Origin: Aeromicrobium marinum DSM 15272
GTDB taxonomy: Bacteria; Actinomycetota; Actinomycetes; Propionibacteriales; Nocardioidaceae
Assembly: GCF_000160775.2 (NCBI RefSeq)
Contig: NZ_CM001024.1
Coordinates: forward strand, 870,493 to 918,012
Reading direction: 5' to 3'
Length of the DNA: 47,520 nucleotides
The notes below the pieces were generated by a model. It had not been told where the DNA came from. It ran no database searches and worked only from the letters and a program-made list of their open reading frames with translations. This document shows, piece by piece, positions 1 to 8,395 of this stretch (positions are counted from its first letter, which is position 1; each line of letters begins with the position of its first letter). The position numbers and the translations under genes are program-made.

Positions 1-2259
1 ATGCAGGCCGACCGCGCACCGCGGCCGCCGGCCGCCCGCGACGGTGCCGCTCCGCCGGCTCGACCCGGCATGCCGCGTCCTAACCCGGCGATGATGCCCA
101 AGCAGTCGGGCCTGTCCGGTCCGTCCACGCGTCCCGGTCCCGGCGGTCGTCCGGGTCCCGGCGGCCGCGCCGGTGGTCCCGGCGGTCGCCCCGGCGGCGG
201 CACCGGTGGTCCCGGTGGTCGTCCGGGCGGTGGCGGCGGGTTCGCCGGCCGTCCCGGGGGCGCCCCGGGCGGTGGCGGCGGGTTCGCCGGTCGTCCGGGT
301 GGCGGACCTGCCAACCGCAACAACCGTGGTGGCACCCAGGGTGCCTTCGGTCGCGCCGGTGGCCCGGTGCGTCGCGGTCGCAAGAGCAAGCGCGCGAAGC
401 GCCAGGAATTCGACCAGATGCAGGCGCCGGCGATCGGCGGCGTGCGGGTCCGCAAGGGCGGCGGCGAGACCGTCCGCCTCACCCGCGGGTCGTCGCTGAG
501 CGACTTCGCCGAGAAGATCGGCGTCGACGCCGCGTCGCTCGTCGAGGTGCTGTTCCACCTCGGCGAGGTGGTCACCGCGACGCAGTCGGCCAACGACGAG
601 ACCTTGCTGCTGCTGGGCGAGGAGCTCAACTACCAGGTCGAGGTCATCTCCCCGGAGGACGAGGACCGCGAGCTGCTGGAGTCCTTCTCGCTGGAGTTCG
701 GTGAGAACGAGGGCGACGACGAGGACCTCGAGGCCCGCCCCCCGGTCGTCACCGTCATGGGTCACGTCGACCACGGCAAGACCAAGCTGCTGGATGCCCT
801 GCGCAGCAGCAACGTGGTGGCCAAGGAGGCCGGCGGCATCACCCAGACGATCGGTGCCTACCAGGTGCGGACCGAGGTCGACGGCGTCGACCGGGCCATC
901 ACCCTCATCGACACCCCGGGTCACGAGGCGTTCACCGCCATGCGTGCTCGTGGTGCCCAGGCCACCGACATCGCGATCCTCGTGGTCGCGGCCGACGACG
1001 GCGTGATGCCCCAGACGGTCGAGGCGCTCAACCACGCCAAGGCCGCCGGGGTGCCGATCGTGGTCGCGGTCAACAAGATCGACAAGCCCGACGCCGATCC
1101 GACCAAGGCACGCGGCCAGCTCACCGAGTACGGACTCGTGCCCGAGGAGTACGGCGGCGACACGATGTTCGTCGACGTCTCGGCCCTGGCCGGTCTCAAC
1201 CTGGACGCCCTGCTGGAGGCCGTGGTCCTCACCGCGGACGCGTCCCTGGACCTGCGGGCCAACCCGGAGCAGAACGCCGAGGGTCTGGTCATCGAGGCCC
1301 ACCTCGACCGCGGTCGCGGTCCGGTCGCCACGGTGCTGGTGCACCGCGGCACGCTGCGGGTCGGCGACTCGATCGTGGCCGGACCGGCGTTCGGCCGCGT
1401 CCGCGCCATGCTCGACGAGTTCGGCGAGAACATCGAGGAGGCCACGCCCTCGCGGCCGGCTCTCGTGCTCGGTCTCACCGCGGTGCCCGGCGCCGGCGAC
1501 AACTTCATGGTCGTGGCCGACGACCGTCTGGCGCGTCAGATCGCCGAGAAGCGTGAGGCGCGCGAGCGCAACGCGCTGCTGGCCCAGCGCACCGGTCGCC
1601 GGACCCTGGAGGACTTCATGTCCTCCATGGAGAAGGGCGAGACCGACGAGCTGCTGCTCATCCTGAAGGGTGACGGCTCCGGTTCGGTCGAGGCGCTGGA
1701 GGACGCGCTGTCGCAGATCGAGGTCGGCGACGACGTCGCCCTGCGGATCATCGACCGCGGTGTCGGTGCGATCACCGAGACCAACGTGATGCTGGCTGCG
1801 GCGTCCAACGCCGTGATCATCGGCTTCAACGTCCGGCCCCAGGGCAAGGCGACCGAGGTCGCCGACCGCGAGGGTGTCGAGATCAAGTACTACTCGGTCA
1901 TCTACCAGGCGATCGAGGAGATCGAGTCCGCCCTCAAGGGCATGCTCAAGCCGGAGTTCGAGGAGCACCAGCTCGGCACGGCCGAGATCCGCGACATCTT
2001 CCGGTCGTCCAAGATCGGCAACATCGCCGGTTGCATGGTCACCAGCGGCACCATCAAGCGCAACGCCAAGGCTCGCCTGCTGCGTGACGGCTCGGTCGTG
2101 GCCGACAACCTGGACTTCTCCAGCCTCCGGCGGGAGAAGGATGACGTCAGCGAGGTCCGTGAGGGCTTCGAGTGCGGTCTGGTGCTGCGGGGCTACGGCG
2201 ACATCAAGATCGGTGACGTCGTGGAGACCTTCGAGCTGCGTGAGAAGAAGCGGGCCTAG
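1..2259 (+). CDS. infB: Translation initiation factor IF-2, 5'-truncated by window edge
   Basis: GTPase that brings initiator fMet-tRNA to the 30S subunit and promotes subunit joining. The visible 752 residues start with a Gly/Pro/Arg-rich low-complexity linker (about 1-125), then a basic stretch and the IF-2 N2-type domain (about 140-220). The G domain has the P-loop GHVDHGKT at residues 254-261, followed by DTPGHEAF and NKID. Domains II, III and the fMet-tRNA-binding C domain run to the stop. The first ATG falls exactly at base 1 and is only an internal Met: IF-2 normally begins with a conserved N-terminal helical domain (MAKVRV-type), which is absent, so the gene extends upstream. It heads the infB-rbfA-truB set, with two bases between its stop and rbfA. 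Confidence 0.97.
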   Translation: MQADRAPRPPAARDGAAPPARPGMPRPNPAMMPKQSGLSGPSTRPGPGGRPGPGGRAGGPGGRPGGGTGGPGGRPGGGGGFAGRPGGAPGGGGGFAGRPGGGPANRNNRGGTQGAFGRAGGPVRRGRKSKRAKRQEFDQMQAPAIGGVRVRKGGGETVRLTRGSSLSDFAEKIGVDAASLVEVLFHLGEVVTATQSANDETLLLLGEELNYQVEVISPEDEDRELLESFSLEFGENEGDDEDLEARPPVVTVMGHVDHGKTKLLDALRSSNVVAKEAGGITQTIGAYQVRTEVDGVDRAITLIDTPGHEAFTAMRARGAQATDIAILVVAADDGVMPQTVEALNHAKAAGVPIVVAVNKIDKPDADPTKARGQLTEYGLVPEEYGGDTMFVDVSALAGLNLDALLEAVVLTADASLDLRANPEQNAEGLVIEAHLDRGRGPVATVLVHRGTLRVGDSIVAGPAFGRVRAMLDEFGENIEEATPSRPALVLGLTAVPGAGDNFMVVADDRLARQIAEKREARERNALLAQRTGRRTLEDFMSSMEKGETDELLLILKGDGSGSVEALEDALSQIEVGDDVALRIIDRGVGAITETNVMLAAASNAVIIGFNVRPQGKATEVADREGVEIKYYSVIYQAIEEIESALKGMLKPEFEEHQLGTAEIRDIFRSSKIGNIAGCMVTSGTIKRNAKARLLRDGSVVADNLDFSSLRREKDDVSEVREGFECGLVLRGYGDIKIGDVVETFELREKKRA
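225..296 (+). repeat. Direct 30-bp repeat in the IF-2 linker
   Basis: Bases 225-254 and 267-296 are near-identical 30-mers (one difference seen), offset by 42 bp. They encode [10 protein letters not shown] twice within the Gly/Arg linker. This looks like simple tandem expansion of linker coding sequence. The linker is variable in length across actinobacterial IF-2 proteins. Confidence 0.8.
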
Positions 2260-2261
2260 TC

Positions 2262-2735
2262 GTGCCCGGCCCTCGGCACCACCAGATCGCCGACCGGATC
2301 AAGGTGGTCGTGGCGGAGATGCTCGAGCGGCGGATCAAGGATCCGCGGCTCGGCTTCGTCACGATCACCGACGTCCGGCTCACCGGTGACAACCAGCACG
2401 CGTCGATCTTCTACACCGTGCTGGGCGACCAGGCCGACATCGACCGCACCGCGGCAGCCCTGGCCAGCGCCAACGGCGTGCTCCGCAAGGAGGTCGGCAA
2501 GCAGCTCGGCATCCGCCACACGCCGTCCCTGGAGTTCTTCCTGGACGCCGTGCCGGAGACCGCGCGGCAGATCGAGGACCTCCTCAACCGGGCCCGCGAG
2601 CAGGACGAGGCGGTCGCCGCTCAGGCGGTCGGGGCGACCTACGCCGGGGAGCCCGACCCGTACCGCACCTCGGACGGCGAGGAGTCCGACGGCGAGTCCG
2701 ACGGCGACGAGACCGACGGCCCGGGGCGTCCGTGA
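2262..2735 (+). CDS. rbfA: 30S ribosome-binding factor A
   Basis: Cold-shock and ribosome-maturation factor that binds the 30S subunit near the 5' helix of 16S rRNA during late assembly. The 157 residues open with [33 protein letters not shown], split here only by position: the KH-like fold spans about residues 5-115 with the family's RIKDPRLG segment near 25. The last 30 or so residues form an acidic Ser/Asp/Glu-rich tail that is probably disordered. The GTG start lies three bases after the infB stop codon. The stop overlaps the truB GTG by four bases, implying one transcript and translational coupling. Confidence 0.95.
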   Translation: MPGPRHHQIADRIKVVVAEMLERRIKDPRLGFVTITDVRLTGDNQHASIFYTVLGDQADIDRTAAALASANGVLRKEVGKQLGIRHTPSLEFFLDAVPETARQIEDLLNRAREQDEAVAAQAVGATYAGEPDPYRTSDGEESDGESDGDETDGPGRP

Positions 2736-3613
2736 CCGCACCGCCCCGCGGCGGCGTGGTGGTGGTCGACAAGCCGTCCGGCTGGACCTCGCACGACGTC
2801 GTGGGCCGGGTGCGCCGGCTGGCCGGCACGCGCAAGGTCGGGCACGCCGGCACGCTGGACCCGATGGCCACGGGGGTCCTCGTGCTGGGGATCGAGCGGG
2901 CGACCCGGTTGCTCGGGCACCTGCAGCTGGCCGACAAGGAGTACCTGGCAACCGTGCGGCTGGGCGCGGCGACCACGACCGACGACGCCGAGGGTGAGGT
3001 GACGTCGACCACCGACGCCTCGCACCTGACTGCCGAGCAGGTCGAGGCCGCCCTGGTCCCGCTGCGGGGCGAGATCGACCAGGTGCCGTCCTCGGTGTCG
3101 GCGATCAAGGTCGACGGTCAGCGGTCGTATGCACGGGTGCGCGCCGGGGAGCAGGTGGAGCTGAAGGCTCGCCGCGTCACGGTCGCGGAGCTCGTGGCCG
3201 AGCAGGTGCGCGTCGACCACGGCTTCGTGGACGTCGACGTCCGCGTGACGTGTTCCAGCGGCACGTACGTGCGTGCCCTCGCCCGCGACGTGGGCGATGC
3301 CCTGGGCGTCGGTGGCCACCTGACCGTGTTGCGACGCACGCGGGTCGGCGCCTTCGGGCTGGGCGTCGCAGCGACGCTCGACCAGCTCGCCGTGCAGTTC
3401 TCGGTGGTCCCCCTGGACGAGGTGGCCCGCGCCACGTTCGACGCGGTCGACCTCGACGAGGAGGCGGCCCGGCATGTCGGGTTCGGTCGCGCGCTGCCGG
3501 ACACGACGCTCCCGTCGGCGGGACCCGTGGCATTGTTCGCGCCGGACGGCCGGTTCCTCGCGCTGTACGAGCAGGCCGGCGACGACGCCCGCCCGGTCGC
3601 CGTGTTCGTCTGA
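2732..3613 (+). CDS. truB: tRNA pseudouridine-55 synthase
   Basis: Converts U55 in the T-loop of tRNAs to pseudouridine. The 293-residue protein has the family's N-terminal motif [13 protein letters not shown] (12-24) and the catalytic motif [12 protein letters not shown], with the nucleophile at Asp43. The YARVRAGE segment and the RALARDVG motif follow, and a C-terminal PUA-like domain ends the protein. The GTG start overlaps the rbfA stop. In many Actinobacteria truB is followed closely by ribF. Here the two genes are about 5.2 kb apart. Confidence 0.96.
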   Translation: MTAPPRGGVVVVDKPSGWTSHDVVGRVRRLAGTRKVGHAGTLDPMATGVLVLGIERATRLLGHLQLADKEYLATVRLGAATTTDDAEGEVTSTTDASHLTAEQVEAALVPLRGEIDQVPSSVSAIKVDGQRSYARVRAGEQVELKARRVTVAELVAEQVRVDHGFVDVDVRVTCSSGTYVRALARDVGDALGVGGHLTVLRRTRVGAFGLGVAATLDQLAVQFSVVPLDEVARATFDAVDLDEEAARHVGFGRALPDTTLPSAGPVALFAPDGRFLALYEQAGDDARPVAVFV

Positions 3614-3623
3614 CCCCGATCCG

Positions 3624-3705
3624 GGGCGGTGGATCTGCGACCGAATGGGCCCGTCGGTGTCACCGCGACCGAAAGACGGCTGTATCGGTCGCGAATCCAC
3701 CGCCC
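3624..3705 (+). repeat. Intergenic inverted repeat, copy 1
   Basis: The left arm (3624-3646) reads GGGCGGTGGATCTGCGACCG plus AAT. The right arm (3683-3705) is its reverse complement apart from two internal mismatches and the end bases. A partial third unit, CACCGCGACCGAAA, sits between them (3661-3674). A second copy with the same arms lies at 38727-38807. The element fills most of the gap between truB and the cardiolipin synthase gene. It could fold into a long hairpin and act as a terminator for the infB-truB transcript, but two copies far apart suggest a dispersed repeat family. Confidence 0.75.
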
Positions 3706-3725
3706 GACGGACGGGTCGGGATGAC

Positions 3726-3731
3726 TAGGGT
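3726..3731 (+). promoter_or_regulatory. -10 box of the cls gene
   Basis: TAGGGT ends nine bases before the ATG at 3741, and no ribosome-binding site lies between. This matches the leaderless arrangement seen at many starts in this window. No good -35 hexamer is visible. Confidence 0.5.
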
Positions 3732-3740
3732 GGGCGCACC

Positions 3741-4991
3741 ATGAGAATCCGCCCCCCGTCCCCGCGTGCCATCGCCTGGCGGGCCGCCCGTACGTGGCTG
3801 GTGGCCGTGGTGGTCGTGGTGGTGGGGCTGATGTCGACCACCAAGATCCGCAAGCTGCTGCGCGGCAAGCGGGCCGCCGAGCCGTTCCGGCGGACGCCCG
3901 TACGGGCGGTCCCGGTCGCCGGGTCGCAGATCGCGACCTTCACCGACGGGGCCGAGCTGTTCGAGGACATGCTCGCGGCGATCGACGCCGCGTCGGAGCG
4001 GGTCCTGCTCGAGACCTACATCCTCAAGGCCGATGCGACCGGTCAACGGTTCAAGGACGCGCTCGTCCGGGCCGCGGGGCGCGGCGTCGACGTGCACGTG
4101 ATCTACGACGGCTTCGCCAACCTCGTCGTGTCACCGTCGTTCCTCAGGTTCCCGGCCCCCATCCAGGTGTTGCGCTACCCGGTCTGGGCGGCCGGGCTCC
4201 AGGTGTTCAACCCGCGCCGACTCGGTCGGGACCACCGCAAGATCCTGGTCGTCGACGGGACCGTGGGGTACGTGGGCGGCTACAACATCGGCGACCTCTA
4301 CGCGACCGACTGGCGCGACACCCACCTGCGGGTGACCGGCCCTGCGGTGTGGGACCTCGACAACGCCTTCGTCGACTTCTGGAACCTGCGGGGCGGGTCG
4401 CTGCGACGGCTGCACCAGATCGGCACCGCCAGCTGGGACCCGCACGTGCGAGCCCACCGCAACACGCCCGGACAGCTGATGTACCCCATCCGCGGCATGT
4501 ACCTGGAGGCGATCGACCGGGCCCAGCACCACATCTACATCACCGCGGCGTACTTCATCCCGGACCACGACATCCTGCAGGGACTGCTGGACGCCGCGCG
4601 CCGCGGGGTGGACGTCCGCATCCTGATGCCGGAGGTCTCCAACCACGTCGTGGCCGACTGGTTGTCCCGCGGGTTCTACGGCAGTCTCCTGGCGGGCGGC
4701 GTGCGGATCCTGCTGTACCAGGACTGGATGGTGCATGCCAAGACCGCGACGATCGACGGCCGGTGGAGCACCGTGGGCACGGCGAACATTGACCGGCTGA
4801 GCCTGACCGGCAACTACGAGATCAATCTCGAGATCATCGATCCCGGACTCGCCGCGCACTTGGAGGCGGTGTTCGACAACGACACCCGCCCACCGCAGGC
4901 GCGAGAGCTGACCCGCGCCGAGTGGGAGCGTCGCCACCTGGTGGCCCGGGTCTGCGAACTGATCCTGCGACCCCTGCGGCCGCTGCTCTGA
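3741..4991 (+). CDS. cls: Cardiolipin synthase-like phospholipase D family protein
   Basis: Probably transfers a phosphatidyl group between phospholipids to make cardiolipin at the membrane. The 416 residues begin with a basic stretch and one transmembrane segment (about 17-36), followed by two PLD domains. Each has an HxKx4D motif: His165-Lys167-Asp172, with GGYNIGD after it, and His332-Lys334-Asp339, followed by GTANIDRLS. Most Actinobacteria make cardiolipin with a CDP-alcohol-type enzyme, so this PLD-type enzyme could be additional or have another phosphatidyl acceptor. It stands alone after an inverted repeat. The next operon begins 84 bp downstream behind an operator-like site. Confidence 0.85.
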   Translation: MRIRPPSPRAIAWRAARTWLVAVVVVVVGLMSTTKIRKLLRGKRAAEPFRRTPVRAVPVAGSQIATFTDGAELFEDMLAAIDAASERVLLETYILKADATGQRFKDALVRAAGRGVDVHVIYDGFANLVVSPSFLRFPAPIQVLRYPVWAAGLQVFNPRRLGRDHRKILVVDGTVGYVGGYNIGDLYATDWRDTHLRVTGPAVWDLDNAFVDFWNLRGGSLRRLHQIGTASWDPHVRAHRNTPGQLMYPIRGMYLEAIDRAQHHIYITAAYFIPDHDILQGLLDAARRGVDVRILMPEVSNHVVADWLSRGFYGSLLAGGVRILLYQDWMVHAKTATIDGRWSTVGTANIDRLSLTGNYEINLEIIDPGLAAHLEAVFDNDTRPPQARELTRAEWERRHLVARVCELILRPLRPLL

Positions 4992-4994
4992 GCA

Positions 4995-5030
4995 TGAGAG
5001 TCCTCTCACGATCGGCTCATGGACGACTCA
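4995..5030 (+). promoter_or_regulatory. Candidate response-regulator operator, copy 1
   Basis: Perfect palindrome TGAGAGTCCTCTCA (4995-5008) followed by CTCA at 5005, 5016 and 5027, that is three CTCA motifs at exact 11-bp spacing. OmpR/PhoB-family regulators bind direct repeats of about this period. The same palindrome and phased CTCA occur upstream of the divergently placed operon that encodes an OmpR-family regulator (8740-8764). The site lies 46 bp before the start of the secreted-protein/kinase operon. Confidence 0.6.
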
Positions 5031-5075
5031 CCTGAGCGCAGGAGAGTCGAGTCATCAACCGATCGAGGAGGAACC

Positions 5076-5459
5076 ATGAACCTGCCCCTGAAGACTGGAC
5101 TCGTGACCCTGGCCGCCGTGGTGGTGGTCGGCGGAGCCGGCGTGGCGATCGCCGCGAATGCCGACTCGTCCGTCGACCCCGCCGTCAAGCGGGAGGACTC
5201 GTCGTCGTCCGTCGTGACCGTCGAGGACGACGACACCGACCGTGACCGCGACCGTGACGGGGACCTGGACACCCGCAACACCGGCGTGAGCGTCGTCTCC
5301 GCGCCCACGGTCCAGTCGGCGCCCAGTGTCCAGTCCGCACCCAGTGCGCCGTCGGCCCCGAGCGCCCCGTCCTTCCAGACGCCGCAGAGCGCGCCGTCGG
5401 CTCCGAGCGCCGCCAGCGCCCCGTCGGCGCCGAGCGCCGCGTCGGCCGACAGCCAGTGA
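5076..5459 (+). CDS. Secreted Ser/Ala/Pro-repeat protein
   Basis: Function unknown. The 127-residue product has a short basic N-terminus and a hydrophobic segment (about 8-26) ending in AIAANA, which looks like a cleavable signal peptide. An acidic/Arg stretch follows (DDDTDRDRDRDGD, about 50-62), then a tail of PSAPSAP-type repeats from about residue 75 to the end. Such tails are typical of extended, wall-spanning or disordered segments. ATG 5076 is chosen because AGGAGG stands six bases before it. An in-frame ATG at 5019 would put the strong Shine-Dalgarno inside the gene and the signal peptide far from the N-terminus. The stop overlaps the kinase start by four bases. Confidence 0.75.
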   Translation: MNLPLKTGLVTLAAVVVVGGAGVAIAANADSSVDPAVKREDSSSSVVTVEDDDTDRDRDRDGDLDTRNTGVSVVSAPTVQSAPSVQSAPSAPSAPSAPSFQTPQSAPSAPSAASAPSAPSAASADSQ

Positions 5460-6310
5460 CCGACGGACCCGACACGACCGTGCTGACCGGGGGCGACATG
5501 ATCGCCCCCGGTCTCGCGGCCGTGTCGTCGCTCGGTGGCGGGGTGGACCACGAGGTGTGGTTGGCGTTCGACGAGCGTCGGCACTGCGTCGTGGTCGCCA
5601 AGGTGCTGCGGACGGAGCGTGACTCCGCCGTCACCCGCGACCAGATGCGCCGGGAGGCGGCGTTGCTGGAACGCCTGCGACACCCGGGCATCGTGCGGCT
5701 GCTCGACGCCGACGTCGACGCCCACCGCCCCTACCTCCTGCTGCAGCACATCGACGGGCCCACCCTGTCCGACCTGATCGGTCGCGACGGTGCACTCCCG
5801 GTCCACCAGCTGGTGCCCGTCGGCATCGAGCTGGCCGCCACCCTGGTGTACCTGCGTCACGAGGGCGTCGTCCACCTCGACATCAAGCCCAGCAACGTCG
5901 TCGCCGGCGCGCCGGCCCAGCTGCTCGACCTCGGCATCGCCGTCGACCTGCCGACCGCTGCTGCCCTGTCGCACCCGGCGGGCAGCGACCAGTACATGGC
6001 TCCCGAACAGTGCAGACCGGGCGAGCTGGGCGTGGTCGGACCCGCCAGCGACGTCTGGGGCTTCGGCACCACGATGTTCCGCGCCGCCGCCGGGCGCCGG
6101 GCGTGGCCGAGCGAGCCACGCTGGGCGCAGCTGGACCAGCCCCGCCGCGCCCTGCCCCCGCACGTGCCGGGCCCGGTCGCGGACATCCTCGACAGGTGCC
6201 TGTCGCCGCTCGCCGCCGACCGGCCGCACCCGGTCGAGGTCGCCGAGGCGTTCGAACGGGTCCTCGAGGCGCTGCCGACCGCCCGGCTCGGCGGGTTCTC
6301 GCTGCGCTAG
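5456..6310 (+). CDS. Soluble Hanks-type Ser/Thr protein kinase
   Basis: Expected to phosphorylate proteins on Ser/Thr. The 284 residues are essentially one kinase domain: a Gly-rich loop (LGGGVDHEVW, about 26-35), the ATP-binding Lys49 in VVAK, and the catalytic loop HLDIKPSN with Asp142, Lys144 and Asn147. DLG with Asp158 replaces DFG, and MAPEQ is the APE motif. HLD replaces HRD, so the activation-loop-contacting Arg is missing. No transmembrane helix or extracellular sensor domain is present, unlike PknB-type kinases. The GTG start overlaps the stop of the secreted-repeat protein. It converges on the response-regulator gene, with seven bases between the stops. Catalytic residues are intact, so activity is likely; the substrate is unknown. 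Confidence 0.88.
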   Translation: MTDGPDTTVLTGGDMIAPGLAAVSSLGGGVDHEVWLAFDERRHCVVVAKVLRTERDSAVTRDQMRREAALLERLRHPGIVRLLDADVDAHRPYLLLQHIDGPTLSDLIGRDGALPVHQLVPVGIELAATLVYLRHEGVVHLDIKPSNVVAGAPAQLLDLGIAVDLPTAAALSHPAGSDQYMAPEQCRPGELGVVGPASDVWGFGTTMFRAAAGRRAWPSEPRWAQLDQPRRALPPHVPGPVADILDRCLSPLAADRPHPVEVAEAFERVLEALPTARLGGFSLR

Positions 6311-6317
6311 GCCGCGG

Positions 6318-6977
6318 TCAGTCCACCCGGTAGCCGACCCCTCGCACGGTGCTGACGAGGTCGGCCCCGAGCTTCTTGCGCAGGTAGCCGACATACACGT
6401 CCACGACGTTGGACCCCGGGTCGAAGTCGTACCCCCAGACCTGGGACAACAGCTGTTCGCGCGACAGCACCTGGCCGCGGTGGCGCATGAGGACCTCGGC
6501 CAGGGTGAACTCCCGTGCCGAGAGGTCGACCTCCCGGCCCGCGACGGTGGTGCGCCGCGTGCGCAGGTCGAGGCGGACGTCGCCGACCTCCACGGCGTCG
6601 TCGGCGGCCGGCTCGGACGCGACCCGCAGCCGCAGCCGTACCCGCGCGAGCAGCTCGTCGAATCGGAACGGCTTGGACATGTAGTCGGCGGCCCCTCCCT
6701 CGAGCGCAGCGACGGTGTCGGTGACCGAGTCCCGGGCGGTCAGCACGATGACCGGCAACCCCGGCCGCTCGCGTCGCAGACGCTCCAGGACCTCGAACCC
6801 GTCGGCGCCGGGAAGTCCGATGTCGAGGACGACGAGGTCGAACTCGCCGCTGACGGCGTAGTCGATCCCCGTGATGCCGTCGGCGACGACGGTGGGGGTG
6901 AACCCGTGCGCGCGCAGACCCTTGGCGACGAAGGAGGCGATGCGCTCCTCGTCCTCGACGATCAGGATCCGGTTCAC
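6318..6977 (-). CDS. OmpR/PhoB-family response regulator
   Basis: DNA-binding half of a two-component system. The 219 residues contain a receiver domain (1-115) with acidic pocket Glu8/Asp9, phospho-acceptor Asp52 in VLDIGLPG, Thr80 and Lys102. A winged-helix DNA-binding domain follows (about 125-219), ending in the usual VSTVRGVGYRVD. The GTG at 6977 is chosen because it places NRILIVEDEE at the N-terminus and overlaps the sensor-kinase stop by four bases; longer readings run into the kinase gene in another frame. It is the last gene of a three-gene operon. It probably binds the TGAGAG-N2-CTCTCA sites at 4995 and 8751, which is an inference from position and repeat spacing. Confidence 0.95.
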   Translation of the reverse strand: MNRILIVEDEERIASFVAKGLRAHGFTPTVVADGITGIDYAVSGEFDLVVLDIGLPGADGFEVLERLRRERPGLPVIVLTARDSVTDTVAALEGGAADYMSKPFRFDELLARVRLRLRVASEPAADDAVEVGDVRLDLRTRRTTVAGREVDLSAREFTLAEVLMRHRGQVLSREQLLSQVWGYDFDPGSNVVDVYVGYLRKKLGADLVSTVRGVGYRVD

Positions 6978-8386
6978 GACAGGTCCTCCGGTTCGGGGTC
7001 CACCCGGACCACCGGCAACCGTAGCCGGAAGGTCGCCCCGCCGCCGGGCACCTCGTCGTCGAGGACCACGTCGCCGCCGTGGGCGACGGCGATCGCCCGG
7101 ACGATCGACAGGCCCAGACCGAAGCCGGTGTCGTCGTCGACCCCACGGACGAACCGGTCGAACAGGTGGTCCCTGACGGCCGGGTCGACGCCGGTGCCGG
7201 TGTCGCGCACCCACAGCTCGAGCCGACCCTGGTGCACGCGGGACCCCACCGCGACCACCTCGCCGGGCGCGGTGTGCCGGACCGCGTTGCCGGCCAGCTG
7301 GACCATCGCCTGGACGATCCGTTGGCCGTCGAGCTCGGTGGTGAGGGGGGCAGCGGCGTCGAGCACCCAGTCACGGTCGCCCAGGCCGGTGGCCCGGTCG
7401 AGGATGCCGCGGGTGAGGGGCTCCACCTCGGTCGGACGCGGGCTGACGAAGTCGGGACGACGGGACTTGGCGAGCATCATCAGGTCCTCGACCAGTCGGG
7501 ACATCCGGTCGATCTCGTCCAGCAACAGGGTCCGGGTCGCGTCCACGTCACCGGGATCGGCCGCGTCCAGCACCTCCAGGTGGCCCCGCAGGATCGTCAG
7601 GGGGGTCCGGAGCTCGTGACCGGCGTCGTCGAGCAGCTGCCTTTGGGCCCCGAAGGCGGCCTCGACCCGGTCGAGCATGTCGTTGAAGGTGCGCTGGAGC
7701 TCTGCGATGTCGTCCTGTCCCGTCACGACCAGACGTCCCTGCAGGTCGCCGCCCGTGATGCCCTGTGCCGTGGCCCGGAGGCGGTGGAGCGGGCTGAGCA
7801 GACGGCCGGCCGACCAGGACGCGACAGCGGTGATCGCCAGCAACGACAGGGCCGCGAGCAGGCCGTAGGTCACCAGCAGCTCGCGCAGGTCGGCCCTCGC
7901 CGCGGTGAGGTCGTGGCTGACCACGAACGCCGCCGTCGTCGCTCCGTCGGAGATCGGCTGCACCGCGACCACGTAGTCGTTGCCGTCGACGCGCAGCACC
8001 TCCAACCCCCCGTCCGAGCGCAACGTCCCGACCAGGTCGACGAACTGCGGTGACCGCTGCAGCCGCCGATCGGGTTCACCGGCGTACTGCGGGGTGCCCG
8101 TCGAGGGGAAGATCCACAGCATCTCGCGGGCGTCGGGCGAGTTCCGTGCGAGGAAGTCGCGCACGGCGTCGTCGGCCGAGGTCGGGGCGGGTCGGGTCGT
8201 GGCGTCGGTGCTGCCGGTGAAGGTCCGGAACTCGGCGACCTCCTGCAGGACCGCCTGGGTGGACGTCCGCTCGATCCGTTCGGTCTCGACGAACCACAGC
8301 GTCACCCCCACCACCAGCAGCGACGCGCCCGTGAGGACGGCCACGGCCGCGGTGATGCGACTGCGGACCGACAGGTTGCGGGTCAT
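6974..8386 (-). CDS. Two-component sensor histidine kinase
   Basis: Membrane sensor of 470 residues. One transmembrane helix lies at about 11-33, an extracytoplasmic region at about 34-168, and a second helix at about 170-192. HAMP, dimerisation/H-box and ATPase domains follow. The H-box is DDAGHELRTPLT with His257 as the phosphorylated residue. The N-box is QLAGNAVRHT, and the G boxes are DTGTGVD and GFGLGLS. The extracytoplasmic part is unlike a PAS or Cache domain that I recognise, so the signal is unknown. It follows the poly-Asp protein gene after nine bases and overlaps the regulator start, so the three genes form one operon. The membrane-anchored acidic protein could be its accessory sensor. 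Confidence 0.93.
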   Translation of the reverse strand: MTRNLSVRSRITAAVAVLTGASLLVVGVTLWFVETERIERTSTQAVLQEVAEFRTFTGSTDATTRPAPTSADDAVRDFLARNSPDAREMLWIFPSTGTPQYAGEPDRRLQRSPQFVDLVGTLRSDGGLEVLRVDGNDYVVAVQPISDGATTAAFVVSHDLTAARADLRELLVTYGLLAALSLLAITAVASWSAGRLLSPLHRLRATAQGITGGDLQGRLVVTGQDDIAELQRTFNDMLDRVEAAFGAQRQLLDDAGHELRTPLTILRGHLEVLDAADPGDVDATRTLLLDEIDRMSRLVEDLMMLAKSRRPDFVSPRPTEVEPLTRGILDRATGLGDRDWVLDAAAPLTTELDGQRIVQAMVQLAGNAVRHTAPGEVVAVGSRVHQGRLELWVRDTGTGVDPAVRDHLFDRFVRGVDDDTGFGLGLSIVRAIAVAHGGDVVLDDEVPGGGATFRLRLPVVRVDPEPEDLS

Positions 8387-8395
8387 CGGCGCCCG

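Noticed and set aside
1..2259. IF-2 as a full-length gene starting at base 1
   Set aside because: The ATG at base 1 lies in the Pro/Arg linker. The conserved N-terminal domain is missing, so the true start lies outside the window.
5790..7619. 609-codon plus-strand reading across the kinase and regulator/sensor genes
   Set aside because: It runs in the wrong frame through the kinase and antisense through the two-component genes; both sets of genes have complete motifs.
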